From assembly GCF_000769115.1 (NCBI RefSeq), contig NZ_JQZV01000013.1, positions 43,150 to 107,149 of the forward strand: a DNA stretch of 64,000 bases, read 5' to 3'. This DNA comes from Porphyromonas canoris. Lineage in GTDB: Bacteria > Bacteroidota > Bacteroidia > Bacteroidales > Porphyromonadaceae. Positions within the stretch are counted from its first letter, which is position 1. The number at the start of each line of letters is the position of its first letter. A program made the translations under genes and the position numbers. The notes under the pieces are model-generated. The model did not search any database. It saw only the letters and a list, made by a program, of their open reading frames with translations, and was not told where the DNA came from. This document shows, piece after piece, positions 36,459-45,379 of the stretch.

Positions 36459-39128
36459 TTACTTCTTGTCCAAAATATTGTGCAGGCGGTTCACCCAGTA
36501 AGCATAGTGGCGCTTGCTGTCCTTATCTGCGGCTGAGGCAAGTCTGGACTTGTAAAGCGTTTGTATTTCACGCACCTTTTCGTACATGAGAGCTTGCTTC
36601 ACATTTGCAGGGATAGTTGCAAATACCGGAATACGGAAGAATGAGGTTTCTCCCTTATCGGCTTGCTCGGCATTGTTATCGCTATGCTTGTGGTTGTGTG
36701 TACAGCCATGGCTGCATTGCCATTGAGGCTTGGCGTCTTCCATCAACTCTTCAAATCTTTTCTGTGCAGTTACTACAACCGTAACCTGGCCTGATGAGGT
36801 GAGAAGAGAATTAAGAGCAGCGTCTTCGATGTCTCGGTCTATGTCTTGAAGCTTTTTACCTTCGTAGCTCTTGCGGAACAACATACGGACAGCATCGTTT
36901 ACGTAAGCATCCAAAGAGTAGTTGTTCTTAGGATCTGCCTTGTATCCGTGTGCCACAAAAGCAAGACGGTAGTCGGCAAAGATCTGACCAATAACAGCGC
37001 GGGGCATCACATCGTACAGCGCAAGACGTGTTCCGTATTTCAGATATTGTGCCTCAGGGAATAGCCATGAGCGGTAAGTGCGCAACTGATTGTCCAACCA
37101 GTTCATCGCTTGTTTCTGTTTCGCTTTCGGCTCATACGTTACGGCATTTTGGCTGTCGCCTTGTCTGTTTTCAGTATAAATGATGCCACCGAGATGAGGA
37201 ATAACATGACCTACATGTCTGAAATACTGCATGGCGATAGCATTTTGCACATCCAGTAGATCGTCTGTACGCTCTTTATCTTTTTGCAACCACTTTTCGT
37301 AGTTTGCCATGATGAACTTAAGGTTCTTGATAGCAAGATCTCCGGCTTTGATGTGATCGTTGGACAGGTCTTCCATTTGGTCTGTCGGGTCTAATGAGAT
37401 GATCTGTTGTGCACCAAAGCGATACATCGGATCATGATCTTTGGCTTCTATCCACTTACGGAGTGTAGCCTTTTCATCTTCAGGATTTTTAGTGCCGGGG
37501 ATCAGACGGTAGCCGTAATTGATAGCGTGAATGTCATAAACACCGAGATTCGGAGGAGTAAGGCGCACACCTCTTTCCAAGTCGCCCGGTTGTGCCACGA
37601 AGTTGTTACGTGCATAGTCCATGATACTTGGGGTAGTGCCGTACTTTTGAGTGAATGACGGACTTCTCAGAGAGTCGATAGGGAAAGAGTAAGACGCACC
37701 CATGTTGTGCATAAGACCCAATGTGTGTCCTATTTCGTGAGCAGCAACGTATCTCATAGACTCTGCCATCACTTCATCCGGAAACTTATCTGTGCGAACT
37801 CGCTTGTCTGCAGCAGCTGTCTGAACGAATCTCCAGTCGTGTAGAAGGCTTATAACGTTGTGATACCATATCACATCGGCATTCAGAATCTCACCACTGC
37901 GAGGGTCTACATAGCTTGGTCCCATGGCATTTGGTACTTCTGTCGCAGCATACTTGATACATGAGTAGCGCAAGTCGTCCGGGTCAAACTCAGGATCTTC
38001 CTGTGCATTCGGGTAGAGCTTAGCTACTACGGCATTCTTAAATCCGGCAGCTTCAAAAGCCGTGTTCCAGTCTTCCACACCATCAAGAATGGATTGTCTC
38101 CACTTCTTAGGGAATACGGTGTCCACGTAGAATACGATAGGCTTCTTCACTTCTACCACTTCTCCGCGCTTGTAAGCTTCCATGGCGGCAGAGTCTTTAG
38201 GCTCTACTCTCCAGCGGTGAATGATTTGGAAGTTTTCTATCTTATCTTTATCCGTTGTGAAACGAGTGCGATAAGAGCTGAAGTAACCCACTCTGTTATC
38301 TTGCAAACGAGATTGCATCGGCTCTCTTGGCAGTAGGACAAGCGAGCGGTGTGTTTCAAGAGTGTAGGCTTGGTCTGTTCTGTAAGACATCAGACTCTTT
38401 ACTTCGATATTCTTTGGGAAGTTTTTCACGGATGTTATTCTCGATCCGCCGGGAAGCGGAGCGGTAGGCATCTTCGTACGTGTACCCACCGGAGAGAGAT
38501 ATCGTTCGCCTCCAACGAAGATTTGAGTAGCGTCTATGAGTACCTTACCATCCTTTGTACCCTTTATCGGGAACACGCGAATGATCGGATCCAAATAGTT
38601 TTTCTTGAAAGAGGGAATGATAGGGTCGTTGGCTGCAACCGAGATGTAAGTGTTCACCTCGTGCATATAGACGGACTGCTTATCCTTTGTGAAGCGAACA
38701 AGGAACGGATCTGTAACCATCTGTCCTGCCACATGTTCATTCGGGTTGCTCGTTTTAGAGATTCTGTTGGAGAGCAAGAAGTTGTCGTTATTTGTGAAGA
38801 TCTCTTCCGGCAAAGCAAGATGAAGCATGCCTTTATCGTCCAAATAAGTGGTGAAAAGCCCTTGGCTCTCTTTCGCATCCTTTACCGCTGCCTTAAACTT
38901 CTCAGCTTCCGGATCCGGCTTGGCATTCTTAGCTGCCTCTTCTGCGGCTTTTTTCTGCTTTGCTCTCTTAGACATAAAGATTCTGGAGATGCAGCTGCTT
39001 TTCTTCTCCTTCTTTTCTGTCTTGGTTTCCTGCCCCTTTTCTTGAGCAAGAACGGCAGGTACGCCCGGTATCGTAACGGATACCACCATCGCTGCCGTCA
39101 TGGCTATAAGCCATTTGTTTGTCTTCAT
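36459..39128 (-). CDS. Secreted zinc metalloprotease (DUF5117/DUF5118 type)
   Basis: An 889-residue exported metallopeptidase of the metzincin type. A signal peptide (IAMTAAMVVSVTIPGVPAVL, then AQ) is followed by a Lys-rich segment, a large beta-rich region and the zinc site HEIGHTLGLMH (His464, Glu465, His468, His474). SIMDYARNNFVAQPGD probably contains the Met-turn. Near the C-terminus a His/Cys-rich stretch (CSHGCTHNHKHSDNN) could bind metal. Widespread in Bacteroidota; substrate unknown. It sits between a potassium channel and an ABC-F gene. Confidence 0.85.
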   Translation of the reverse strand: MKTNKWLIAMTAAMVVSVTIPGVPAVLAQEKGQETKTEKKEKKSSCISRIFMSKRAKQKKAAEEAAKNAKPDPEAEKFKAAVKDAKESQGLFTTYLDDKGMLHLALPEEIFTNNDNFLLSNRISKTSNPNEHVAGQMVTDPFLVRFTKDKQSVYMHEVNTYISVAANDPIIPSFKKNYLDPIIRVFPIKGTKDGKVLIDATQIFVGGERYLSPVGTRTKMPTAPLPGGSRITSVKNFPKNIEVKSLMSYRTDQAYTLETHRSLVLLPREPMQSRLQDNRVGYFSSYRTRFTTDKDKIENFQIIHRWRVEPKDSAAMEAYKRGEVVEVKKPIVFYVDTVFPKKWRQSILDGVEDWNTAFEAAGFKNAVVAKLYPNAQEDPEFDPDDLRYSCIKYAATEVPNAMGPSYVDPRSGEILNADVIWYHNVISLLHDWRFVQTAAADKRVRTDKFPDEVMAESMRYVAAHEIGHTLGLMHNMGASYSFPIDSLRSPSFTQKYGTTPSIMDYARNNFVAQPGDLERGVRLTPPNLGVYDIHAINYGYRLIPGTKNPEDEKATLRKWIEAKDHDPMYRFGAQQIISLDPTDQMEDLSNDHIKAGDLAIKNLKFIMANYEKWLQKDKERTDDLLDVQNAIAMQYFRHVGHVIPHLGGIIYTENRQGDSQNAVTYEPKAKQKQAMNWLDNQLRTYRSWLFPEAQYLKYGTRLALYDVMPRAVIGQIFADYRLAFVAHGYKADPKNNYSLDAYVNDAVRMLFRKSYEGKKLQDIDRDIEDAALNSLLTSSGQVTVVVTAQKRFEELMEDAKPQWQCSHGCTHNHKHSDNNAEQADKGETSFFRIPVFATIPANVKQALMYEKVREIQTLYKSRLASAADKDSKRHYAYWVNRLHNILDKK

Positions 39129-39152
39129 AAGCGAATTTGTAAATATTGGTTG

Positions 39153-40118
39153 TTAAGTATTATATGATTCATCCTGTTCGTCGTCCGCATTCGGTCTCAG
39201 TATGAGAGTGCCGCAGCGGCTGCAATAGACTGCTTCGGGGTCTTCGGACGGATGTCCGCACGCATAGCAGTAGATGGATGCCGCCGAGGCAGTAGTGCCG
39301 TCGGACTGTTTCTTTGTTTTCTTTTCGAGATCTCTTCTGTGCCGTTCGGCTCTTGTGAGTTCAGAGCTGACGATACCTGTCGGTACTGCAATGATGGAAT
39401 ACCCCAACAGCATCACCACCATGGATATAAGCTGACCTGCCCATGTTACAGGCGTAATATCTCCATAGCCCACCGTGGTTATGGTGATCACTGCCCAGTA
39501 AACGGATCGTGGAATGTCGTTGAACATCGGGTTCACATCCCCCTCCACAAGATACATGAGAGAGCCTAAGATGGATACCAAAACGACAATAAAGAGCATG
39601 AATACCGCTATCTTCGGTGTACTCTTTCGTATAGCTCCGTAGAGCAGATGGCTTTGCTGTATGGCACCACCCATACGAAACACTCGGAACAGACGCAGTA
39701 AACGGAGTACTCTGAGCACCAACATGTAGTGCGTTCCTGAGAATGCGATGGCAAGGTAAGTGGGAAGGGTCGAGAGCAGATCCACTATTCCGTAGAAAGA
39801 GAAAGCGTACTGCATCGTTTTGGTAGAGCAGTAGAGCCGGAGGAGATATTCTATGGTAAAGAGGAGCGTAAAGATCCACTCCAGGACGTTGCACACCTGC
39901 TTCCATGGGCTCTCCACGCCGACGCTGGAGTCTATAAAGACTACAAAAACGCTGAGAGCCACCATCACGAGGAGGATCTTATCGAATCGTTTGCCTGCCG
40001 GAGTATTTGTCCCGAAAAGGACTTCGTGCAAGCGCTCTTTGCCGTACCAGGCTCCTGCTGTGTGTTCTCTCTTTTGTGGCTCCGGATTGGGAGCGGTATT
40101 GTCGGACATTTCTCTCAT
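39153..40118 (-). CDS. Voltage-gated-type K+ channel with C-terminal zinc ribbon
   Basis: A 321-residue channel with six helices. S4 carries regularly spaced arginines (LRVLRLLRLFRVFRM) and the pore has the potassium filter TTVGYGD at about residue 215. After S6 comes a basic region and a four-cysteine zinc ribbon (CYACGHPSEDPEAVYCSRCG). I chose the ATG at 40118 because a longer TTG-started frame (40181) would overlap the -7 box of the promoter; ATG 40109 is also possible. First gene of a leftward run to ssb. Confidence 0.85.
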   Translation of the reverse strand: MREMSDNTAPNPEPQKREHTAGAWYGKERLHEVLFGTNTPAGKRFDKILLVMVALSVFVVFIDSSVGVESPWKQVCNVLEWIFTLLFTIEYLLRLYCSTKTMQYAFSFYGIVDLLSTLPTYLAIAFSGTHYMLVLRVLRLLRLFRVFRMGGAIQQSHLLYGAIRKSTPKIAVFMLFIVVLVSILGSLMYLVEGDVNPMFNDIPRSVYWAVITITTVGYGDITPVTWAGQLISMVVMLLGYSIIAVPTGIVSSELTRAERHRRDLEKKTKKQSDGTTASAASIYCYACGHPSEDPEAVYCSRCGTLILRPNADDEQDESYNT

Positions 40119-40179
40119 TCTCACCGGTGCCGATCCTTTACTGCTTTCGACCGCATTGAGGATTGGCTTTTTATCGTCC

Positions 40180-40210
40180 AAAGATAAATATTTTTAGTCT
40201 ATTGATGAAA
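40180..40210 (-). promoter_or_regulatory. Promoter for the K+ channel gene
   Basis: On the minus strand, TTTC (40207-40210), 19 bases, TATCTTTG (40180-40187). The -7 box is an exact match and overlaps the TTG at 40181, which argues for the later ATG start. Confidence 0.55.
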
Positions 40211-40313
40211 AAATAATCACTAACTTAGAGTCTTGAAAAAGTGTTGTTTTATCTCCTTTTTCGGTTGCTTTTGCCCATCATCTTCAGCCCCGAAACGGGA
40301 ACAATATTCTCCT

Positions 40314-40655
40314 ATGGATTTTCACAAGAAAGCTCTTTACAGATATATCGTGGTGTTTGCCCTTCTTGCAGCTGCTTTTTTTCTGGTCATCATGATGCGT
40401 ATGCCACAGTTTGCGATCACGATTTTGCTCTATCTTTCTCTTGTTGTCGCCATTTCGATGCTGTGGCCGGTGTGGAAGTGTAAAGTCAAGAGTCTGTTCA
40501 AGATACCGCTTTTCTATCTGCTGTTTCTCTTTTCTGTCGTTACGATGTTCCTTACCGATCAGATCACCCTTCAGATGATGGCGATTCTTTTTACTCTTTT
40601 GGATGGGATGTACCTCTTCTATATGGAGGTGGAGGAGGCTAAGAAAAAGGAGTAA
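40314..40655 (+). CDS. Small hypothetical membrane protein
   Basis: A 113-residue protein I do not recognise. Three or four hydrophobic segments (near residues 10-27, 32-50, 62-80 and 85-103) with a charged C-terminus (EVEEAKKKE). The ATG at 40314 starts just before the first helix; the longer open frame from 40233 adds a Cys-rich stretch with no support. Divergent from the K+ channel gene. Element copy A begins 11 bases after its stop codon. Confidence 0.6.
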   Translation: MDFHKKALYRYIVVFALLAAAFFLVIMMRMPQFAITILLYLSLVVAISMLWPVWKCKVKSLFKIPLFYLLFLFSVVTMFLTDQITLQMMAILFTLLDGMYLFYMEVEEAKKKE

Positions 40656-40665
40656 CGACCGGCGA

Positions 40666-41212
40666 TTTTTATATATTTCATCCCGCCGAAAATTCCCCCT
40701 TTCCGGCTCTCTCTATTTTGATTCTCACCTCTGTTTTGAGAGCCGGGAATTGTGTTAAATCGGAGTTGTCCTATTAACACTAATTTCGATACCTGTTAAG
40801 CAAAAACGCTAAACGAGCATATTTTGTCGGCTTAACGTGTTTAATTTTTCAGTGAACACGTTTACCGATTTCATTAAACACGTTTACCGGATTCGATAAA
40901 CGTATTTAGATTTTTATCGAAAAGGGTTGATTGTCAGAGTTTTACTGATTTTTGCCTGATTTTGCCCCTTTTCGGGGCGATTTTAACATTGATCTTTATT
41001 AACAGACGGTAGCTCTAAAATGGCTGTTTATTAACCAAAATTATGCCCATGAATCCGTCCGAGGGGAAAAAGTTTGAGAATCGGGCTCTTTTATATTCTG
41101 TTGGTTATGAATAGAATACGGACTTTATGCTTCGTGATGACCTGAAAAGAGGAGAAAGCGGAGGGGAAAAATCGCCTTCCCGGACGGCTTCCGTCTTTGT
41201 ATAAAAACTACC
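40666..41212 (+). repeat. Dispersed non-coding element, copy A (547 bp)
   Basis: Copy A fills most of the 634-base gap between two convergent genes. It begins TTTTTATATATTTCATCCC, contains TAACACTAATTTCGATACC and ATATTTTGTCGGCTTAACG, then four 21-22-bp units (40831-40918; core TAAACACGTTTACCG), a segment with TTATTAACC, and ends with the hairpin GGACGG-CTT-CCGTC followed by TTTGTATAAAAACTACC. It is the most diverged of the three copies. A stem CCGGCTCTC/GAGAGCCGG lies near its start. No open frame is shared between copies. Confidence 0.72.
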
Positions 41213-41289
41213 TAAAAATTTCACCAATGACTCTCACCAATCACTCCGGCAAGAGAAAAATGTGAGCCGAAACGAGAGAAGGAAAAGGT

Positions 41290-42234
41290 TTAGAGAGAAG
41301 AGGGGGTAGAGCTTGTAAGGGTAGGTTTGCAGTCTACAATCTTCACATCGTAGGTGTGGCAGGCTATGCCGTTGGGAGAAAAGTCGAATCTCACAATAAG
41401 TGAGGTCGATTCCTGCTCGCCTTTCTGGTCAAAAACGAAGTTGCCCAAGCTGTAACAGATATACTTCTCTCCGCTTCTGCGGATCGGTTGGAGCACGTGC
41501 GGATGGTGCCCCACAATGATATCCGCTCCTGCTTGTAAAAGGGTTTGAGCATCCCTTACCTGCTTTACGGAGGGACGTGTCCGGTACTCTGTCCCCCAAT
41601 GTACCACTACTGCGACATAGGTTTTCGGGTTTCTGCGTTTGTACTTCCGTATCGTTTCGGAGAGCTTGGGAGCACTATGCTGGCATATTCCCGCCTTTTG
41701 GGGCAGAGGGAACCAGCCTTCCAACGGGATGAGTACCGTATTGAAGAGTGCCACTTTTACCTCTCCTTTACCGATGACAACAGGGGTGGAGCGTTCGGCA
41801 TCCGTGTATCCGTAGCCGAGCGGAGCTATGCCCGATGCTTTGAGATGCCTGTAAGTGTCTCGAATGCCTCCGATGCCCTGATCGTTGGTGTGGTTATTCG
41901 CCATCGCGGCGTGCGTGATACCTGCTTTTGCCAGAGCCTTTGCCCACTCCGGCTCTCCTCGGAAGATGAACCGCTTGTTTATCGGTGTGCGAAGAGAGGT
42001 TAAGGGGCATTCCAGATTGATCACCGTGGCATCCGCCTTATAAAACAGAGGAGAGACCGATGAGAAAAGCTCATCGATCCCTCTTCTTTCTATCTCTTTC
42101 CTTACGCCTCTATCCAGCAGGACATCGCCCGTAAAGAGTATGGAGAGAGTCTCCTCTCCGGATGTTTGGGCTGCTATTGCCATAGAGGCGGAGAGCAGCA
42201 GGCATACTATGTTCAGGATGGCTCTTGTCAGCAT
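41290..42234 (-). CDS. CapA-family (PGA_cap) metallophosphatase-like protein
   Basis: A 314-residue exported protein of the CapA/PgsA family. It has a signal peptide (MLTRAILNIVCLLLSASMAI then AAQ), the metal-binding start LFTGDVLLDRG, AMANNHTNDQG and GHHPHVLQPI, and SLGNFVFDQ near the end. Family members take part in poly-gamma-glutamate capsule synthesis, but many Bacteroidota copies stand outside capsule loci, as here. Its start overlaps the DUF3160 gene by 7 bases. Confidence 0.88.
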   Translation of the reverse strand: MLTRAILNIVCLLLSASMAIAAQTSGEETLSILFTGDVLLDRGVRKEIERRGIDELFSSVSPLFYKADATVINLECPLTSLRTPINKRFIFRGEPEWAKALAKAGITHAAMANNHTNDQGIGGIRDTYRHLKASGIAPLGYGYTDAERSTPVVIGKGEVKVALFNTVLIPLEGWFPLPQKAGICQHSAPKLSETIRKYKRRNPKTYVAVVVHWGTEYRTRPSVKQVRDAQTLLQAGADIIVGHHPHVLQPIRRSGEKYICYSLGNFVFDQKGEQESTSLIVRFDFSPNGIACHTYDVKIVDCKPTLTSSTPSSL

Positions 42235-44648
42235 CCGGAGCTGTACTGTTCTCTGTCGTCAGATTTAGGAGCTTTGCCCACCACGAGAGGCTTCATCCAA
42301 TCCGGTATGCCCGGAGCTTTCTCCTCTTCAAGTAGTTTTTGCCACTCTTCATCAGTGAGTCGCTCGTTGAGCGGACGCACAAACTCATAGTAGCTGAAGG
42401 TGGCACCGCGTGTGAGATAAAGGAATCCGTCTATCTCCACTACGACATAGATAGGATTGACATAGCCTGTACCCACGTGCAATACACCTTGTTTGTTACA
42501 TTCCAGTACATTGCGAGTATAGATGTCTGCCACAACCGCAACGGAGCGATCGGGACCTTTTACATAGGTCCAGGAACTAAAAAACGTTCCCGGATCCAAT
42601 ATCGACAGGGTATAGTCCTCTATGTAGCTTCCCAAAACCCCTATCATCAGGTGCTCGTTTTCTGTCAGGTTTTCTCCTGCAAGCTCTTTCTTGGTTACAT
42701 CTATGAGGAACAGGATGTGTCCTTGAAGCTGATCTGTTTTCGACTCTAAATCTTTGGTAAGACAGTTGTGCTTCTCAAGCAACGCTTTCGTTACATCCAG
42801 GATCTCATTCATCTTCTCCCAGAAAGGAAGGTTGGGCTCTACATATCCTTTGACGTAAGGGTCCGGAAGACCGCCTCCACCGCATTCGGCAGCAACCGGT
42901 TGCTCTCCATAGAGAATGGCATCGTGCTTCAGCTCTGCCCATGAAGCCAATGCTGTGTTGAGATTCTTGTACCCCCACTCCTTAGTCTTCATGAAGTCCG
43001 GAACATTTTTGTCCATACGTACCATTGTAAACAGCGATTCCAACCATCTGTTGTATAGCGGTGGCTCTGCCGGTTTGTACGTGCGGAACTTCTCTTTAAG
43101 CTTATCCAGCTCGCCGGAGTAGCCGCTCCAATTCAGATCTTCGTTATAGAAGTTTTTCAGAATATCCTCTGCTTGCGTCAAGCCGTTAGCAGCGAAAACA
43201 TCAAGGCCTTTAGGGAATGCTCTCTTGCTATCAGGGGTTATATCCACCAATTCTTGCAGGATCTCGTTGTCGGGGAGATAGCGTTGAGGCATGAAGTTGA
43301 TCTTATCATGGCAAGTAAGTTCTATCTTCGGCGAAATCTTGTTCTTCTGTAATGCAAGAGACTTCATCTCTTTACGGATTGTGGCAATGCCCTCTGCACT
43401 TAATGCTTCACCCATTTTTGAGATGTTTTTCTTACGCATGATACCGACAACATCCATGACGGAGAGGTTGTCCGACTCACCTACGAGGAATACCGTTTGG
43501 CTATACATGCCATCATAGAGGGCTTCGATAGATTTGCCTTCTCTGGTTTTGCTGTCTCTTAAAAGGATCGCTTGAAAGAGTGTTTTCTCAAAGTCTTCAT
43601 CGCCATCGAGGCAGAAGTAGGCAACTTGCAGCCACATCATTGCACGGAAATAGGCTTTGGTCTGCTCCGAACGTGTATAATTGCCCCTTGGTTTGAATAA
43701 ATCGAATGGGAAATCCGCACCTGTGGCAAGAAAAGCCGACATGGAGCTTTTCTCTTTGAGTATATTTTTGATCTCTTCTGCTACGGCATTTTCATATTTT
43801 TCCGCTACCGGCAGTTTTTCTCCCGTTAGAAGATAGTACGGAATAGCGTAGAACGCTGCGGTGTATTCTGCCAGTGCTTTTATTTTCTCTTCTCCCGTCT
43901 CCTTTGAAATGCGTGTGGCATTTCTGTACATGCTTTCGGAGATTTCTGTTATGGCAGGTATGAAGATCTCTTTTTCCAGAGACTTCAGCACATAAGAGAA
44001 GTACATGTGGAAGGTTTGCAGGAAAAGATCGGTGGTGATAAAGCTTGGGATGTTCTCATAGTCGTTCTGTTCGTACAGGTGGAATAGCTGTTCGTGCGTG
44101 CCGTAAGCGATGGTAAAGTTGAAAGCTTCAAGGTTCTTCATGAACAGGGAATCCACTTCGTAAAACTGCCGATCGTTTACGATCATTTTGGTATTGCCCA
44201 AACGAAGATTGCCTTTGACTATATATTGCTCTTTTTTAAGCTCCTCTATCCGCTTATCCACTCTGGCAACAAAAGCGGCTTCTTCGGGAGAGAGCGTGAT
44301 GTCGCTGTACTCTGTCGGGAAGTTTGTGCCGTTCTCTTCTGACTGCTCAAAGGCCTCTTCGTACAGTTTGGTGTACCAGTCGGTGCTGCTTGAGAAGAAT
44401 CCGTTGATGTTTGCATCCATGAAGTAGAGTCCGTGAATGGCATACGGATAGTTTCGCAATAGCAACAATTCCTCCATTGTATAGGCTTCGATCTCTTGAT
44501 TAAGGTCTAATGAGCGTGGCAGCATAGAATCCCCAAAAAATGGGACACTCTTTTCCGCCGGAGTCTCTCCGCTATTTTCTTTTTTTGAAGTACATCCTCC
44601 GATGGCAATGAAAAGTATCAGACAGATGACAGATGCTAATTTTTTCAT
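42228..44648 (-). CDS. DUF3160 lipoprotein
   Basis: An 806-residue lipoprotein (lipobox IAIGGC) of the DUF3160 family, recognised from YPFFGDS-like mature start, QLFHLYEQNDYENIPSFITTD and FHMYFSYVLKSLE. Mostly helical with no visible catalytic motif. Late segments YVEPNLPFWEKMNEILD and HVGTGYVNPIYVVVE are characteristic. Function unknown. Second of three leftward envelope genes with CapA downstream. Confidence 0.8.
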   Translation of the reverse strand: MKKLASVICLILFIAIGGCTSKKENSGETPAEKSVPFFGDSMLPRSLDLNQEIEAYTMEELLLLRNYPYAIHGLYFMDANINGFFSSSTDWYTKLYEEAFEQSEENGTNFPTEYSDITLSPEEAAFVARVDKRIEELKKEQYIVKGNLRLGNTKMIVNDRQFYEVDSLFMKNLEAFNFTIAYGTHEQLFHLYEQNDYENIPSFITTDLFLQTFHMYFSYVLKSLEKEIFIPAITEISESMYRNATRISKETGEEKIKALAEYTAAFYAIPYYLLTGEKLPVAEKYENAVAEEIKNILKEKSSMSAFLATGADFPFDLFKPRGNYTRSEQTKAYFRAMMWLQVAYFCLDGDEDFEKTLFQAILLRDSKTREGKSIEALYDGMYSQTVFLVGESDNLSVMDVVGIMRKKNISKMGEALSAEGIATIRKEMKSLALQKNKISPKIELTCHDKINFMPQRYLPDNEILQELVDITPDSKRAFPKGLDVFAANGLTQAEDILKNFYNEDLNWSGYSGELDKLKEKFRTYKPAEPPLYNRWLESLFTMVRMDKNVPDFMKTKEWGYKNLNTALASWAELKHDAILYGEQPVAAECGGGGLPDPYVKGYVEPNLPFWEKMNEILDVTKALLEKHNCLTKDLESKTDQLQGHILFLIDVTKKELAGENLTENEHLMIGVLGSYIEDYTLSILDPGTFFSSWTYVKGPDRSVAVVADIYTRNVLECNKQGVLHVGTGYVNPIYVVVEIDGFLYLTRGATFSYYEFVRPLNERLTDEEWQKLLEEEKAPGIPDWMKPLVVGKAPKSDDREQYSSGC

Positions 44649-44717
44649 GAGGTTATAGTTTGAAAATGTATGTTTAAGCCGTTTGTTGTTTGGGTGGTAT
44701 GGGGCAGAAACTCTTTC

Positions 44718-45266
44718 TTACAAGATCTTTTTTGCCTCCTCTTCCGTTATCTCTCGCGCGATGTAAGAAACAAATTTGAGACCGAAGCCCCTCCACTGAT
44801 ATTCTGAAACCAAATAACTGCCCGAAGGCTCCTGCTCTATCGTTCGCACACGAGCAGGAGAACAACTCCTGTCCACACGGAAATCATACAGCGGACCACC
44901 CATTCGGGAGCCGAGCCAAAGGGGACGGATATAAAGATTGTCCGCAATGCGATACAAGAATAGACGCTTACGCACGACAGGGTCGAATCTTGTACTTTTT
45001 TCTACACCCACTACTATCTCCGGAGTGGAATCGCCCCAAATATCGCCGTAATCGAATCTGTAAACCGGATAAGGGAGATTCCACGAGGAGCGGTTGCCTC
45101 TACAGTTTACCATGTGAAGCTTGTAGTTGGAGTCTGTGATCCTTTCCAAGTAGACCTGTGAGCGTCCCCGTCCCTCTCTCCAACTTACTCTGTCTGCCTG
45201 CCGACCGCATGAAGCAACGAGAAGAATCATCAAGAGAGGCAACATTGTATGGATAGTTCTGCCCAT
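44718..45266 (-). CDS. Hypothetical lipoprotein
   Basis: A 182-residue protein with a lipobox (LLVASC) after a short hydrophobic segment; the ATG at 45245 (MLPLLMILL) is an alternative start. The mature part is Arg- and aromatic-rich (SWNLPYPVYRFDYGDIWGD, then STPEIVVGV), the latter resembling a single FG-GAP-like blade. I do not recognise the family. It opens the run with the DUF3160 and CapA genes. Confidence 0.65.
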   Translation of the reverse strand: MGRTIHTMLPLLMILLVASCGRQADRVSWREGRGRSQVYLERITDSNYKLHMVNCRGNRSSWNLPYPVYRFDYGDIWGDSTPEIVVGVEKSTRFDPVVRKRLFLYRIADNLYIRPLWLGSRMGGPLYDFRVDRSCSPARVRTIEQEPSGSYLVSEYQWRGFGLKFVSYIAREITEEEAKKIL

Positions 45267-45292
45267 TGTATGTGTTGTGTGGTGTTTCGATA

Positions 45293-45300
45293 CAAATATA
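45293..45300 (-). promoter_or_regulatory. -7 box for the lipoprotein-DUF3160-CapA run
   Basis: TATATTTG on the minus strand fits TAnnTTTG, 27 bases before the ATG at 45266. No clear -33 box. Confidence 0.38.
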
Positions 45301-45379
45301 GATATTTTACTGCTTTCAATTCGGGTTATCCCTTTTTTTGTATCTTAGCGCAGCAAACCAATACATCACAAAAGTTTAC

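Noticed and set aside
40666-41212. Insertion sequence remnant
   Set aside because: None of the three element copies holds a transposase fragment in any frame, and no clear target duplication is seen, so a known IS is not supported; a MITE-like origin remains possible.
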